From NCBI GenBank assembly GCA_016717855.1, contig JADKEV010000007.1, positions 132,553-196,552 of the forward strand: 64,000 nt of DNA, written 5' to 3'. Positions 37,085-47,062 of this stretch are shown here, one piece after another. Both the position numbers and the translations under genes were made by a program. Under the pieces are notes generated by a model, which was given only the letters and a program-made list of their open reading frames with translations, searched no databases and was not told where the DNA came from. The stretch comes from Betaproteobacteria bacterium (GTDB taxonomy: Bacteria; Pseudomonadota; Gammaproteobacteria; Burkholderiales; Casimicrobiaceae). The number at the start of each line of letters is the position of its first letter. Within the stretch, counting starts at the first letter, position 1.

Positions 37085-39703
37085 ATGAAACCGGATCACC
37101 ACGTCCAGGCGCCCGTTGCACACACGCCGATGATGCAGCAGTATTTGCGCATCAAGGCCGAGCACCCGGACGTGCTGGTCTTCTACCGGATGGGCGACTT
37201 CTACGAGCTGTTCTTCGGCGACGCCGAGCGCGCGTCGCGGCTGCTCGACATCACGCTGACCGCGCGCGGCCAGTCGGGCGGCGCGCCGATCCCGATGGCG
37301 GGCGTGCCGTTTCACGCGGTCGACCAGTACCTGGCCAAGCTGGTGAAGCTGGGCGAGACGGTGGCGATCTGCGAGCAGGTGGGCGACGTGGCCACCGCCA
37401 AGGGGCCGGTCGAGCGCAAGGTCGTGCGCATCGTCACGCCCGGCACGCTGACCGACGCGGGGCTGCTCGATGCGCGGCAGGACAGCGTGCTGGTGGCGCT
37501 CGCCGCGGACCCGCGGCAGACCGGCATCGCCACGCTGAATCTGGCCGCCGGCCGGATCACGCTGCTGCAGGTCGGCAACGGCCGTGTCGCCGCTGAACTC
37601 CAGCGCCTGGGCCCAGGCGAGGTGCTGGTCGCCGACGACCTGCGCGAGAGCGTGGGGGCGCAGACGCCGGTCCCGGTGCGCGGCCTGCCGCCGTGGCACT
37701 TCACGCAGGAACAAGGCCAGCGCGCGCTGCAGAAGCAGCTCGGTGTCCATGACCTCGGCGCCTTCGGCACCGACGACGTGCCGCTGGCGCTCGCGGCTTG
37801 CGGCGCGCTGCTCGCCTACGCCGCCACCACGCAGCAGGCGCCGCTCACGCATGTGAAGAACGTGCTGGTCGAGCGGACGGCCGAGTTCCTGCGCCTCGAC
37901 CCGGCCACGCGCCGCAACCTGGAACTGACGACGACGCTGCGCGGCGAGGCGGCGCCGACGCTGCTGTCGTTGCTCGACACGTCGGTCACCGCCGGCGGCG
38001 CGCGGCTGCTGCGCGCATGGCTGGGCAATCCGCTGCGCGGACATGCCGCGGTCGCGGCGCGCCACGCGGCGGTGGCCGAACTGCTGGAGGCCGGCGAACT
38101 CGACGCGCTACGCCGGCAACTGCGCGGCGTGGTCGACATCGAGCGCATCGCCGCGCGCGTCGCGCTGCGCACCGCGCGGCCGCGCGACCTTTCGGGCCTG
38201 CGCGACAGCCTCGGCGCGCTGCCGGAACTCGGCGCGGCGCTGGGCCGCTATTCGTGCGCGGTGCTGGCGCAATCAAGAGCCGGCCTGACCTTGCCGCCGG
38301 CGCTGCATGCGCTGCTCGCCAGCGCGATCGCCGCGGAGCCGGCGGCCGCGCTGCGCGACGGTGGCGTGATCGCGTTAGGCCACGACGCGGAACTCGACGA
38401 GCTGCGCGCGATCCAGACCGACTCCGGCGCCTTCCTGCTGGCGATGGAAGCGCGCGAGCGGGCGCGCACCGGCATCGCGAACCTGAAGGTCGAATTCAAT
38501 CGCGTGCACGGATTCTTCATCGAGGTGACCAACGCGCAGGCGACGAAGGTGCCGGACGATTACCGGCGGCGGCAGACGATGAAGAACGCCGAGCGCTACA
38601 TCACGCCGGAGCTGAAGGCGTTCGAGGACAAGGCGCTGTCCGCGCAGGAGCGCGCGCTCAGTCGCGAGAAGGCGCTGTTCGAGGCATTGCTCGACGCGCT
38701 GGCGCCGGCGATCCCCGACCTGCAGCGCGCCGCCGATGCGCTGGCGACCATCGACGTGCTTGCCACGTTCGCGGAACGGGCGCGCGCACTAGCCTGGCGC
38801 TGCCCGGCGTTCTCCAACCTGCCCGGCATCGAAATCCGCGGCGGCCGCCATCCGGTGGTCGAGGAACAGGTCGAGCACTTCGTGGCTAACGACATTGAAC
38901 TCAATCCGCATGCGCGCCGGCTTGTCATCCTGACGGGTCCCAACATGGGCGGCAAGTCGACCTACATGCGGCAGACGGCGGTGATCGTGCTGCTGGCCTG
39001 CGTCGGATCGTTCGTGCCCGCGGCGAGCGCGACCATCGGCCCCATCGATGCGATCTACACGCGGATCGGCGCGGCGGACGACCTGGCCGGCGGGCGCTCG
39101 ACCTTCATGGTGGAAATGACGGAGGCGGCGGCCATCCTCAACGCCGCGACGCCGCAGTCGCTGGTGCTGATCGACGAAATCGGCCGCGGCACGTCGACCT
39201 TCGACGGCCTGGCGCTGGCGTGGGCGATCGCCCGCCACCTGGCGACGAAGAACCAGTGCCTCACCCTGTTCGCCACGCACTACTTCGAGCTGACTGCGCT
39301 GGCGAAGGAACTGCCGGCCTGCGTCAACGCGCACTTCGATGCGGCGGAGTTCAGGAACGAGCAGGGCCAGCAGATCGTGTTCCTGCACGAAGTCGCCGCC
39401 GGACCGGCCAGTCGCAGCTACGGGCTGCAGGTCGCGCGGCTGGCGGGCGTTCCCGGCGAGACCGTGCGCCAGGCGCAGAAGTACCTGAGCGCGCTCGAGG
39501 AAAGCGATGCCGCGAGGAGCCCGCAAAGCGATTTGTTCGCCGTGCCCGCGGCGCCCGATACCGGCGACGCCGGCGCCGTGGCGCCGCCCGCCGCGCAGGA
39601 CATCCTCGACCGGCTGCGCGCGGCGGATCCTGACGCGATGAGCCCGCGCGAGGCGCTGGACGCGCTTTATGCGCTGAAAAAACTGTGGCAGGATGCCCGC
39701 TGA
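37085..39703 (+). CDS. mutS: DNA mismatch repair protein MutS
   Basis: An 872-residue mismatch-recognition ATPase. The mismatch-reading motif FYE lies at residues 39-41 in YRMGDFYELFF. Connector, lever and clamp domains follow. The ATPase domain has Walker A TGPNMGGKSTYMRQ, Walker B VLIDEIGRGTSTFDG and the H-loop FATHYFELT, and the dimerisation helix-turn-helix is RSYGLQVARLAGVP. The ATG is the first codon of the conserved N-terminal arm (MMQQYLRIKAEHPDVL). It is intact in frame throughout its 2.6 kb and flanked on both sides by inverted repeat pairs. Confidence 0.97.
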   Translation: MKPDHHVQAPVAHTPMMQQYLRIKAEHPDVLVFYRMGDFYELFFGDAERASRLLDITLTARGQSGGAPIPMAGVPFHAVDQYLAKLVKLGETVAICEQVGDVATAKGPVERKVVRIVTPGTLTDAGLLDARQDSVLVALAADPRQTGIATLNLAAGRITLLQVGNGRVAAELQRLGPGEVLVADDLRESVGAQTPVPVRGLPPWHFTQEQGQRALQKQLGVHDLGAFGTDDVPLALAACGALLAYAATTQQAPLTHVKNVLVERTAEFLRLDPATRRNLELTTTLRGEAAPTLLSLLDTSVTAGGARLLRAWLGNPLRGHAAVAARHAAVAELLEAGELDALRRQLRGVVDIERIAARVALRTARPRDLSGLRDSLGALPELGAALGRYSCAVLAQSRAGLTLPPALHALLASAIAAEPAAALRDGGVIALGHDAELDELRAIQTDSGAFLLAMEARERARTGIANLKVEFNRVHGFFIEVTNAQATKVPDDYRRRQTMKNAERYITPELKAFEDKALSAQERALSREKALFEALLDALAPAIPDLQRAADALATIDVLATFAERARALAWRCPAFSNLPGIEIRGGRHPVVEEQVEHFVANDIELNPHARRLVILTGPNMGGKSTYMRQTAVIVLLACVGSFVPAASATIGPIDAIYTRIGAADDLAGGRSTFMVEMTEAAAILNAATPQSLVLIDEIGRGTSTFDGLALAWAIARHLATKNQCLTLFATHYFELTALAKELPACVNAHFDAAEFRNEQGQQIVFLHEVAAGPASRSYGLQVARLAGVPGETVRQAQKYLSALEESDAARSPQSDLFAVPAAPDTGDAGAVAPPAAQDILDRLRAADPDAMSPREALDALYALKKLWQDAR

Positions 39704-39732
39704 CCGGCGCGCTCCACTCCGCAACTCGAAGC

Positions 39733-39763
39733 GTAGGATGGGTGGAGCGCAGCGATACCCATC
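39733..39763 (+). repeat. Dispersed palindromic repeat, copy E
   Basis: A copy of the GTAGGATGGGTGGAGCGCAG unit immediately downstream of mutS (30 bases after the stop). It is paired with the inverted copy F 79 bases further on. Confidence 0.87.
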
Positions 39764-39842
39764 TGCCCGGATCGCACGCGCGTTTGATGAGGGCATTGAA
39801 CGTCGACCCTCGCGAGATCGAGGATTGGTCTTCGAAATCGAT

Positions 39843-39873
39843 GATGGGTATCGCTCCGCTCCACCCATCCTAC
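39843..39873 (-). repeat. Dispersed palindromic repeat, copy F (inverted)
   Basis: The inverted partner of copy E, differing by one base (GCTCCGCTCC for GCTGCGCTCC). It lies between the convergent mutS and slyD-type genes, so the E/F stem could act as a shared transcription boundary. Confidence 0.87.
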
Positions 39874-39903
39874 GCCCTGGTTGGCGATTGCGGCCGGAGT
39901 TGC

Positions 39904-40388
39904 CTAGTGGTGATGCCCGCCGGCGCCGTGCACGTGGCCGTGCATGATCTCTTCCTTCGACGCGGGACGCACTTCCATCACTTCACAGTCGAAACGCAGC
40001 CGGATCCCGGCCAGCGGATGGTTGCCGTCGGCGATGACCTTGCCTTCGGCGATGTCGGTGATCGTGTAGATCACCGTTTCATGGTCGTCGCTGCCTTCGG
40101 CCACGCCTTCGAACTGGTCGCCGACCTTGATCGAAGGCGGGAACTTGCCGGTGTCTTCCACCCTTACCAGTTCCTCGTCGTACTCGCCGAACGCCTCGTC
40201 GGGCTCCATCACGACCGATACCTTGTCGCCCTCTTCCTTCTGTCCCAGCGCCTCTTCGACCTTGGGGAAGATGTTGTCGTAGCCGCCGTGCAGGTAGATG
40301 ATCGGTTCGCTGCTCTTCTCGATCAGTTCGCCATCGGGATCGAACAGCGAGTAATTGAGGTGACGACGGTGTCCTTGAAAATGCGCAT
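39904..40388 (-). CDS. FKBP-type peptidyl-prolyl isomerase, SlyD-like (one frameshift)
   Basis: A SlyD-type prolyl isomerase/chaperone of about 161 residues. FKBP strand LNYSLFDPDGELIEKS, IYLHGGYDNIFPKVEEALG, the inserted flap domain (SVVMEPDEAFGEYDEELV), LAGIRLRFDCEVMEVRPAS, and a short metal-binding tail GHVHGAGGHHH are visible. The first ten residues (MRIFKDTVVT) are in another frame; one G missing from a GG run at about 40359 explains this. SlyD binds nickel through its His tail and assists folding; this tail is much shorter than in E. coli SlyD. It is divergent from roxA. Confidence 0.87.
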
Positions 40389-40492
40389 GATGGTTCCAGA
40401 AATAGGGGCAGGCGGAACTATACCCAGATTCGCGCCGAAAATCGACTGCGAACAGCCTGCGGTGCGAGGCGACCCGCTGCGTATAATCGCGC

Positions 40493-41644
40493 ATGGCTAA
40501 CACGTTGCTGGGCGGTCTGGCCCCGGCGCAGTTCATGCGCCGCCATTGGCAGAAGTCCGCGCGCTTGATCCGGCAGGCGATCCCCGCGTTTGCCGGCGTG
40601 TGCAGCAAGCGCGAGCTGTTCGCACTGGCCGCGCGCGACGATGTCGAGTCCCGGCTGGTCGTCAGGACCGGCAGCGCGAGAAAGCCGCTCTTCTCCCTCG
40701 AACATGGCCCGTTCCGCGCCGCGCACTTCAAGGCGCTGCCGGAGACCGGATGGACGCTGCTGGTCCAGGGCGTCGATCTGCATCTCGACGCGGCGGCGGA
40801 CCTGTTGCGGCGATTCTCGTTCATCCCCTACGCACGGCTCGATGACCTGATGGTCAGCTATGCGGTGCCGGGCGGCGGCGTCGGCCCGCACTTCGATTCG
40901 TACGACGTGTTCCTGCTGCAGGGACCGGGGCGGCGCCAATGGCGCGTGAGCAAACAGCAGGATCTGCGCCTGATTCCGGACCTGCCGCTCAAGATCCTCA
41001 AGCACTTCAAGGCGGAGGACGGCTGGGATCTCGGGCCCGGCGACATGCTCTACCTGCCGCCCTCGGTCGCGCACGACGGCATCGCGCTCACCGAGTGCAT
41101 GACCTGCTCGATCGGCTTTCGCGCGCCAACGGGCCAGGAACTCGTCGAGAATTTCCTGCAGTTCCTGCCCGAGTCGCTGGCCATCGCCGGCACGCGGTAC
41201 GCCGATCCCGACCTGACCGCCACGCGGCGGCCGGGCCGCATCGACGGCAAACTGCAGCGGCGGATGGGTGCGATGTTGCGCGCCGTGCGCTGGGACCGCG
41301 CGGTGGTCGAGCGCTTTCTGGGTTGCCTGTTATCCGAGCCGAAGGCCGACGTGTTCTTCGATCCGCCCGCGGCTCCGCTCCCGTTGCCGGCGTTCGTCCG
41401 CCTCGCCACCGGCGCCGTGGATGGCGCAGTGCGTCTCGACCGGCGCGCGCGAATGCTCTACGATAACGCCAGCGTGTACCTCAATGGCGAGGTATTCGCC
41501 GGCCTCGCCGAGCATCCGGCGCTGGCGGCGCTGGCCGATCACCGGCGGCTGTCCGCGGCGGCGGTGCCGGAGCCGACGTTGCGGCTGTTGCATGAAGCTT
41601 ATCTGACGGGAGCGTTGCATGTCGGATCTTCCAGAGAATCCTGA
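40493..41644 (+). CDS. Ribosomal protein 3-hydroxylase RoxA/YcfD (JmjC-type cupin oxygenase)
   Basis: A 383-residue 2-oxoglutarate/Fe(II) oxygenase of the YcfD/RoxA family, which hydroxylates an arginine of ribosomal protein L16. The iron triad is visible: His133 and Asp135 in GPHFDSYDVFLLQ, and His194 in LPPSVAHDGIAL; spacing matches E. coli YcfD. The motif FSFIPYARLDDLMVSYA precedes the core, and the C terminus forms the dimerisation and winged-helix part. It overlaps the next gene by 26 bases. Confidence 0.9.
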   Translation: MANTLLGGLAPAQFMRRHWQKSARLIRQAIPAFAGVCSKRELFALAARDDVESRLVVRTGSARKPLFSLEHGPFRAAHFKALPETGWTLLVQGVDLHLDAAADLLRRFSFIPYARLDDLMVSYAVPGGGVGPHFDSYDVFLLQGPGRRQWRVSKQQDLRLIPDLPLKILKHFKAEDGWDLGPGDMLYLPPSVAHDGIALTECMTCSIGFRAPTGQELVENFLQFLPESLAIAGTRYADPDLTATRRPGRIDGKLQRRMGAMLRAVRWDRAVVERFLGCLLSEPKADVFFDPPAAPLPLPAFVRLATGAVDGAVRLDRRARMLYDNASVYLNGEVFAGLAEHPALAALADHRRLSAAAVPEPTLRLLHEAYLTGALHVGSSRES

Positions 41645-42176
41645 AACTAGCCCCAATCCCGCTGCGGCGCAGGTTCCCGAGCCAACCGCGAAACCGGTCC
41701 CGGAGACGATCCCGCTGACGGTGCCCAGCGAGTACGGGCCGGCTCTGGATCGCCTGCTGGCGCTGGCGACCTCGGAGATATTGGTGTTCGACCAGAACCT
41801 GCGCTACGGCGACTGGAACTCGCTGACCCGCACCGCGGTGCTGCGGGACTTCCTGCTCAACCACCGCCACTCGCGGTTGCAGATCGTGGTCCACGAGACC
41901 ACGTACATCGAAGGCCACCTGCCGCGGCTGGTGCTGCTGCTGCGCGACTTCAGCCACAAGTTCAGCATCCTGCGCACCATCGAGGACGGACGCAACGCCT
42001 GGGACTCGTTCGTGATTGTCGATGGCAAGCACCTCGCGCACCGCTTCCACCTCGACTCGACGCGCGGCGAGCTCTCCTTCGAAGCGCCGCTGAAGGCGCG
42101 CGTGCTGCGCGACCGTTACGAGGACATACTCGCGTTCACCGAGCCGGGCGTCAATGCAACACAATTGGGGTTGTAG
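41619..42176 (+). CDS. Conserved hypothetical protein
   Basis: A 185-residue soluble protein. The first ~35 residues are a Pro/Thr/Glu-rich disordered arm (AQVPEPTAKPVPETIPLTVP). The rest is a compact alpha/beta domain with the segments EILVFDQNLRYGDWNS, LRDFLLNHRHSRLQIVVHE and DSFVIVDGKHLAHRFHLD. These resemble a small domain found in beta- and gammaproteobacteria, sometimes fused to acetyltransferases, and slightly like one half of a phospholipase-D fold; I cannot assign a function. It overlaps roxA, suggesting co-expression. Confidence 0.7.
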   Translation: MSDLPENPETSPNPAAAQVPEPTAKPVPETIPLTVPSEYGPALDRLLALATSEILVFDQNLRYGDWNSLTRTAVLRDFLLNHRHSRLQIVVHETTYIEGHLPRLVLLLRDFSHKFSILRTIEDGRNAWDSFVIVDGKHLAHRFHLDSTRGELSFEAPLKARVLRDRYEDILAFTEPGVNATQLGL

Positions 42177-42265
42177 CCGGGGCGCCGCGCCCGGCCGCTG
42201 TCATTTTTTTTCCCACTCGCGTACGATTCAGCCAGCGAACCGATCTTCGCTGTCGAAGGAGCGCA

Positions 42266-43696
42266 ATGATCCAGAAGAAGCCCGCAGCAACCTCAAAGAA
42301 ATCTCCCCAGTCCAAGCTGTTCGTGCTCGATACCAATGTGCTGATGCACGATCCGACCTGCCTCTTCCGCTTCGAAGAACACGACCTTTTCATCCCCATC
42401 TGCACGCTCGAGGAGCTTGACGCCAACAAGAAGGGCATGACCGAAGTCGCGCGCAACGCTCGGCAGGCAAGCCGCTTTCTGGACGAGCTGGTGACGGCGA
42501 CCGCGGGCACGCTGGGCGACGGGATGTCGCTGGAGAAACGCAGCAATGGCGCGGCCACCGGGCGCATCTACCTGCAGACCGACACGGTGACGACGCCGCT
42601 CCCCGGCAATCTCGCCAGCGGCAAGGCCGACAACCAGATCATCGGCGTCGCGCTGCACCAGTCCAAGGTCCAGCCCAAGCGGCACGTGATCCTGGTCAGC
42701 AAAGACATCAACATGCGGATCAAGGCACGCGCCATAGGGATCGCGGCCGAGGATTATTTCAACGACAAGGTGCTCGAAGACACCGAACTCCTCTACTCCG
42801 GCGTGACCGAGCTGCCGGCGAACTTCTGGGACGAGCACGGCAAGGGTATGGAATCCTGGCAGCACCAGGGGCATACGTTCTACCGCGTGACCGGACCGCT
42901 GGTGCCCAAGCTGCTGATCAACGAATTCGTCTACCAGGAAGGCCCCGACAACACCCCGCCGCTGTACGCGATCGTGCGCGAGATCAAGGGCAAGACCGCG
43001 CAGCTCGAAACCCTGAAGGACTACACGCACCAGAAGAACAACGTCTGGGGCATCACCGCGCGCAACCGCGAGCAGAACATGGCGCTCAACCTGCTGATGA
43101 ACCCGGAGGTGGACTTCGTCACGCTGCTGGGCCAGGCCGGCACCGGCAAGACGCTGCTGACCCTCGCCGCGGGCCTGATGCTCACGCTCGAGTTCAAGGT
43201 CTACAGCGAGATCATCATCACCCGGGTGACGGTTCCAGTCGGCGAGGACATCGGCTTCCTGCCCGGCACCGAAGAAGAGAAGATGAATCCCTGGATGGGC
43301 GCGCTGGAAGACAACCTCGACGTGCTCAACAAGACCGACGATGAGGCCGGCGAATGGGGCCGCGCCGCCACGCGCGACCTGATCCGCTCGCGGATCAAGG
43401 TCAAGTCGCTCAACTTCATGCGCGGGCGCACGTTCATCAACAAGTTTCTGATCATCGACGAGGCGCAAAACCTGACGCCCAAGCAGATGAAGACGCTCAT
43501 CACGCGCGCGGGGCCCGGCACCAAGGTCGTCTGCCTGGGCAACATCGCGCAGATCGACACGCCCTACCTGACCGAGGGCAGTTCCGGCCTCACCTATGTC
43601 GTCGACCGCTTCAAGGGCTGGGCGCATAGCGGGCATATCACGCTGATGCGCGGGGAACGCTCGCGCCTGGCGGATCACGCGGCGGAGATTCTGTAA
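42266..43696 (+). CDS. PIN domain + PhoH-like ATPase
   Basis: A 476-residue two-domain protein (PhoH2/YlaK type). The N-terminal PIN RNase domain has KLFVLDTNVLMHDP and CTLEELDANKKG acidic residues; the C-terminal PhoH ATPase has Walker A GQAGTGKTLLTLAAG (about residue 290), RVTVPVGEDIGFLPG and Walker B FLIIDEAQNLTPKQMK. Members are RNA helicase-nucleases active on structured RNA. The protein is intact. The MBOAT gene starts 13 bases after its stop. Confidence 0.93.
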   Translation: MIQKKPAATSKKSPQSKLFVLDTNVLMHDPTCLFRFEEHDLFIPICTLEELDANKKGMTEVARNARQASRFLDELVTATAGTLGDGMSLEKRSNGAATGRIYLQTDTVTTPLPGNLASGKADNQIIGVALHQSKVQPKRHVILVSKDINMRIKARAIGIAAEDYFNDKVLEDTELLYSGVTELPANFWDEHGKGMESWQHQGHTFYRVTGPLVPKLLINEFVYQEGPDNTPPLYAIVREIKGKTAQLETLKDYTHQKNNVWGITARNREQNMALNLLMNPEVDFVTLLGQAGTGKTLLTLAAGLMLTLEFKVYSEIIITRVTVPVGEDIGFLPGTEEEKMNPWMGALEDNLDVLNKTDDEAGEWGRAATRDLIRSRIKVKSLNFMRGRTFINKFLIIDEAQNLTPKQMKTLITRAGPGTKVVCLGNIAQIDTPYLTEGSSGLTYVVDRFKGWAHSGHITLMRGERSRLADHAAEIL

Positions 43697-43709
43697 TACC
43701 CTCCCGGGA

Positions 43710-45171
43710 ATGCTGTTCAATTCCTACGCGTTCCTGTTCGCCTTCCTGCCGGCGACGTGCCTGGTTTACTTCGCGCTCAACCGCTGGGTTCCGGGGCGGA
43801 CGGGGCTGGCCTGGCTGTTCGCCGCGTCATGCTTTTTCTCTGCGCACTGGAACTGGAAGTTCCTGCCGCTGCTGCTGGGCAGCATCGCGTTCAACTTCGC
43901 GGTTGGGTGGCTGCTGCAGCGGCAGGCAGAGCAGCCCGGCGCGCGCCCGCACCGGGTAGCGCTCGCCACAGGCGTCATCGCGAACCTGGCGCTGCTGGGC
44001 TACTTCAAGTACGCGGACTTCTTCGTCGCCAACACCAATGCGTTGCTGGGCGCGCACTGGCTGCTGCCGCACGTGATCCTGCCGCTGGGCATCAGCTTCT
44101 TCACCTTCACCCAGATCGCCTACCTGGTCGACGCGTATCGCGGCCAGGCGCGCGAACTCTCGTTCGCCGACTACGGCCTGGTTCGTGCTTCTTCCCGCAC
44201 CTGATCGCCGGGCCCATCCGGCATCACGGCGAAATGATCGCGCAGTTCGCGCGCACCGCCGAACAAGCGGTTCAAGCGCCACTTCTGCGGCGGGATGACG
44301 CTGCTCACCATCGGCCTCGCGAAAAAGGTGATGGTCGCCGATGAAATCGCGCCGCCGGGCCAATGTCCAGGACCTGGCCACGCGGCACAGGTCGGAGCTG
44401 GTCGATGCGTGGATGCGCGGCGCTGGCCTTCGCGCTGCAGATCTATTTCGACTTCTCCGGCTATTCCGACATGGCGATGGGAATCGGCCTGCTGCTTGGG
44501 CTCATGCTGCCGGTCAATTTTCTCGCGCCCTACCGCGCCACTTCGATCCGCGACTTCTGGCGGCGCTGGCACATGACGCTGTCGCGCTTCCTGCGCGACT
44601 ACCTGTACATCCCGCTGGGCGGCAACCGGCGCGGGCCGCGGCTGGCCTTGCTGTTCGTGCTGATCACGTTCGCGCTGGGCGGGTTCTGGCATGGCGCGAA
44701 CTGGACCTTCGTCGCCTGGGGCGTGTTCAATGGGCTGGGCGTCATCGCCGTGCAGATCATGGACCGCGCCGGCTGGTCGTTGCCGAAGGGCGCAGCCTGG
44801 GCGCTGACGGCCGTGTTCACCATCGTCGCCTGGGTGTTCTTCCGCGCGTCCAGCCTGGACGACGCGCTGCACATCATCGGGGTGATGTTCGGCGCGCGCG
44901 GCGCCGGGATGCACGCCGCGATTCCCCAGTGGGCGCCGCTGTTCGACCCGACCACGTACACCCGGGCCGGAATTGATCTCCATCTCGCGACGCTGTGGAC
45001 CGGCGCGGTGATGGTTGCCGGCTTCGCGATCGCGTGGTGCGCGCCCAATTCGCAGACCTTGCTGATGCGCTGGCAGTGGTCGGCACGGCTGGCCCTTGCG
45101 TCGCCCTGCTCGCCGTCGCCGCGCTGCTCAATCTCGACCGCGTGACCGAGTTCCTCTACTTCAATTTCTGA
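43710..45171 (+). pseudogene. MBOAT family O-acyltransferase, AlgI-like (several frameshifts)
   Basis: A polytopic membrane O-acyltransferase of about 485 residues when pieced together. The N-terminal helices are intact in one frame (MLFNSYAFLFAFLPATCLVY to about 44185). The middle jumps frames near 44185, 44260, 44345 and 44440, giving PHLIAGPIRHHGEMIAQF and LTIGLAKKVMVADEIA. From 44440 one frame carries the core: DFSGYSDMAMG, FWRRWHMTLSRFLRDYLYI and GGFWHGANWTFVAWG with the catalytic His. A last shift near 45105 precedes the end. AlgI-type proteins move acyl groups across the inner membrane to extracytoplasmic polysaccharides. Its stop overlaps the next ATG. Confidence 0.82.
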
Positions 45172-46285
45172 TGGCCCCCACGACCACCCACTCATCGATT
45201 GCCCCGCAGTTCCCGCTGCTGGAGCGGCGCACGGTGCTGCGCTACGCGCTGACGCTGGCAATCGCGTGCGCGACCCTGGCCGGGGCGGTGATGGTCTTCA
45301 ACTTCGCCATCGATCCATTCCAGCACTACCGTAAGCCGACGTGGTACGAAGCGCGCTACTACCGCCCGCTGCAGCGCTACGTCAATCCCGGCATGGCCAG
45401 GCACTACGACTACGACACGGTGATCACCGGCTCCTCGATGATGGAGAATTACCGCAACGCGGAAGCCGGGGCGATCCTGGGCGGCAAGGCGATCAACCTG
45501 GCGATGGGCGCGATGACGGCCTGGGAACTGCGCCAGTTGCTGGGCACGATCATCGCGACGGGCAAGGCGAAGCACATCATCCTGGACCTGAACTTCAACG
45601 CCTTCGCCGGCTCGCCGGAAATGCAGGTGGTCACGGATCCGCTGCCGCTCTATCTCTACGACGACAATCCATGGAACGACGTCCGCTATCTGCTGCACGC
45701 GCAGACGTTGGGCAAGTCGGTCGAGATCGCGCTGGGCACGAAGCGCGGCCGCTACTCGACCGACGCCGGCCAGCCGTGGTACTGGGCCGACGAATACGAG
45801 TTTTCCAAGGAGGCCACGCTGCGCGGGCCTCGACCTTGGTAACATCAACCGGGATTTCAAGCAGGCGCCGCGGACGCTGGAAGGCATGCGCGCCAGCTTC
45901 GAGGCCAACCTGCTGCCGATCCTGCGCGCGCATCCGGAGGTGCGCTTCTCGCTGGTGTATCCGCCCTGGTCGGCACTGGTCTGGGAAGACTTCCGGCAGC
46001 GCGGACAGGTCGAGGTGAGCCTCGCCTTCAAGCGCGCCGTGTTCGAGGCGGTGCGCGGGCTGCCGAACGTGACGCTGTTCGACTTCCAGCCGCGACTGGC
46101 GTGGGTGACGAATCTGGACAACTACAAGGACATCTATCACTTCTCGCCGGCGATCTCGCGCGACATGACTCGCCTCGATCGCGAAGGGCGACGATCGGGT
46201 GACGCCTGATTCGTTGCCGACCTCCGAAGCGATCGTGCGTTCGTTGACCGCGGCGTCGGTTCTGCAGCCCGTCCCCGCCCGATGA
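45171..46285 (+). pseudogene. AlgX/AlgJ-like or SGNH-type membrane-anchored protein (frameshifts)
   Basis: A protein of about 370 residues, anchored by one N-terminal helix (ALTLAIACATLAGAVMVFNF). It then has DYDTVITGSSMMENYRNAEA, whose GSSMMEN resembles the GxSxxx block I of SGNH-like accessory proteins in MBOAT clusters, and HIILDLNFNAFAGSPE. The frame changes at about 45830 (after TLRGPRPW) and again near 46180; the reconstructed end overlaps the next ATG (ATGA at 46282). The C-terminal part contains FSLVYPPWSALVWED and YKDIYHFSPAIS, where D/H are the probable catalytic pair. By context it should transfer the acyl group delivered by the MBOAT protein. Confidence 0.72.
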
Positions 46286-47062
46286 CGACGCCGATCCTGC
46301 TGGTCTGCACGGCGTCCCGCTGGCAGGGCACCGCGCGCATTCCCCGCAGCCTCGCCCGCGCTGGGTTCGAAGTCGCGCTGCTCGCCCCGCGCGCTTCGCT
46401 GGCCGAGAGGAGCCGCTTTGTCGCCAAGGTCGGTCACCTGCCCGACGGCGCCGACGCCAGGCAATGGCTGCACGCCTTTGCCGCGATGGTCAAGGCCGTC
46501 AACCCGCGCATCGTTCTGCCCTGCGACGACATGGCGTTCCAGCTGATGCAGCGGCTGGTCCTCTCGCCGCCGGTCGACCTGCAGCCGGCGCTGCACCTTG
46601 AACTGGCCGGCCTTGTCCGGAACTCGCTCGGCGATCCGAAACACTATGCGCTGAGTGTCGACAAGACGCTGCTGCCGGCGGCAGCGGAAGCGCTCGGCGT
46701 GCGGGTCGCGCCGTATGCGATGGTCGCCGATGCCGCTGCCGTCTCTGCTTTCGCCGCCACGCATGGCTACCCGATCGTGCTGAAGCGCAGCCACGGTTTC
46801 TCCGGCTCGGGGATCGCGATCATCGCCAATAGCGCCGAAGTCCCGCAAGCCATCGCCAACCTGACGCAGGTGCAGGTGCTCGATCTGGGCCGGGCGCCGG
46901 CGCCGCGGCTGCTGGCGCAGGCGTTCGCGGATCGTCGCGCGCTTCCCGCAGGAATGGCTGCGCGATCCGGCGAGCCCGTACCTGCGCGATTATCCCGTCG
47001 ATGCGCCATGGGACGATCCGGACCTTTTCGAGGCAATGCTGGCGATGCGGGACGACATATGA
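46282..47062 (+). pseudogene. ATP-grasp domain protein, internally deleted or frame-broken
   Basis: The first ~205 residues are a pre-ATP-grasp plus ATP-binding lid: PILLVCTASRWQGTARIPRS, NPRIVLPCDDMAFQLMQRL and YPIVLKRSHGFSGSGIAII. The metal-binding half of ATP-grasp is absent. After about 46935 a different frame gives ARFPQEWLRDPASPYLRDYP and AMLAMRDDI, ending in a stop that overlaps the next gene's ATG. At 260 residues it is well below the usual ~380. Either a segment is missing or two genes were joined. ATP-grasp ligases of this kind join carboxylates to amines or thiols. Confidence 0.65.
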
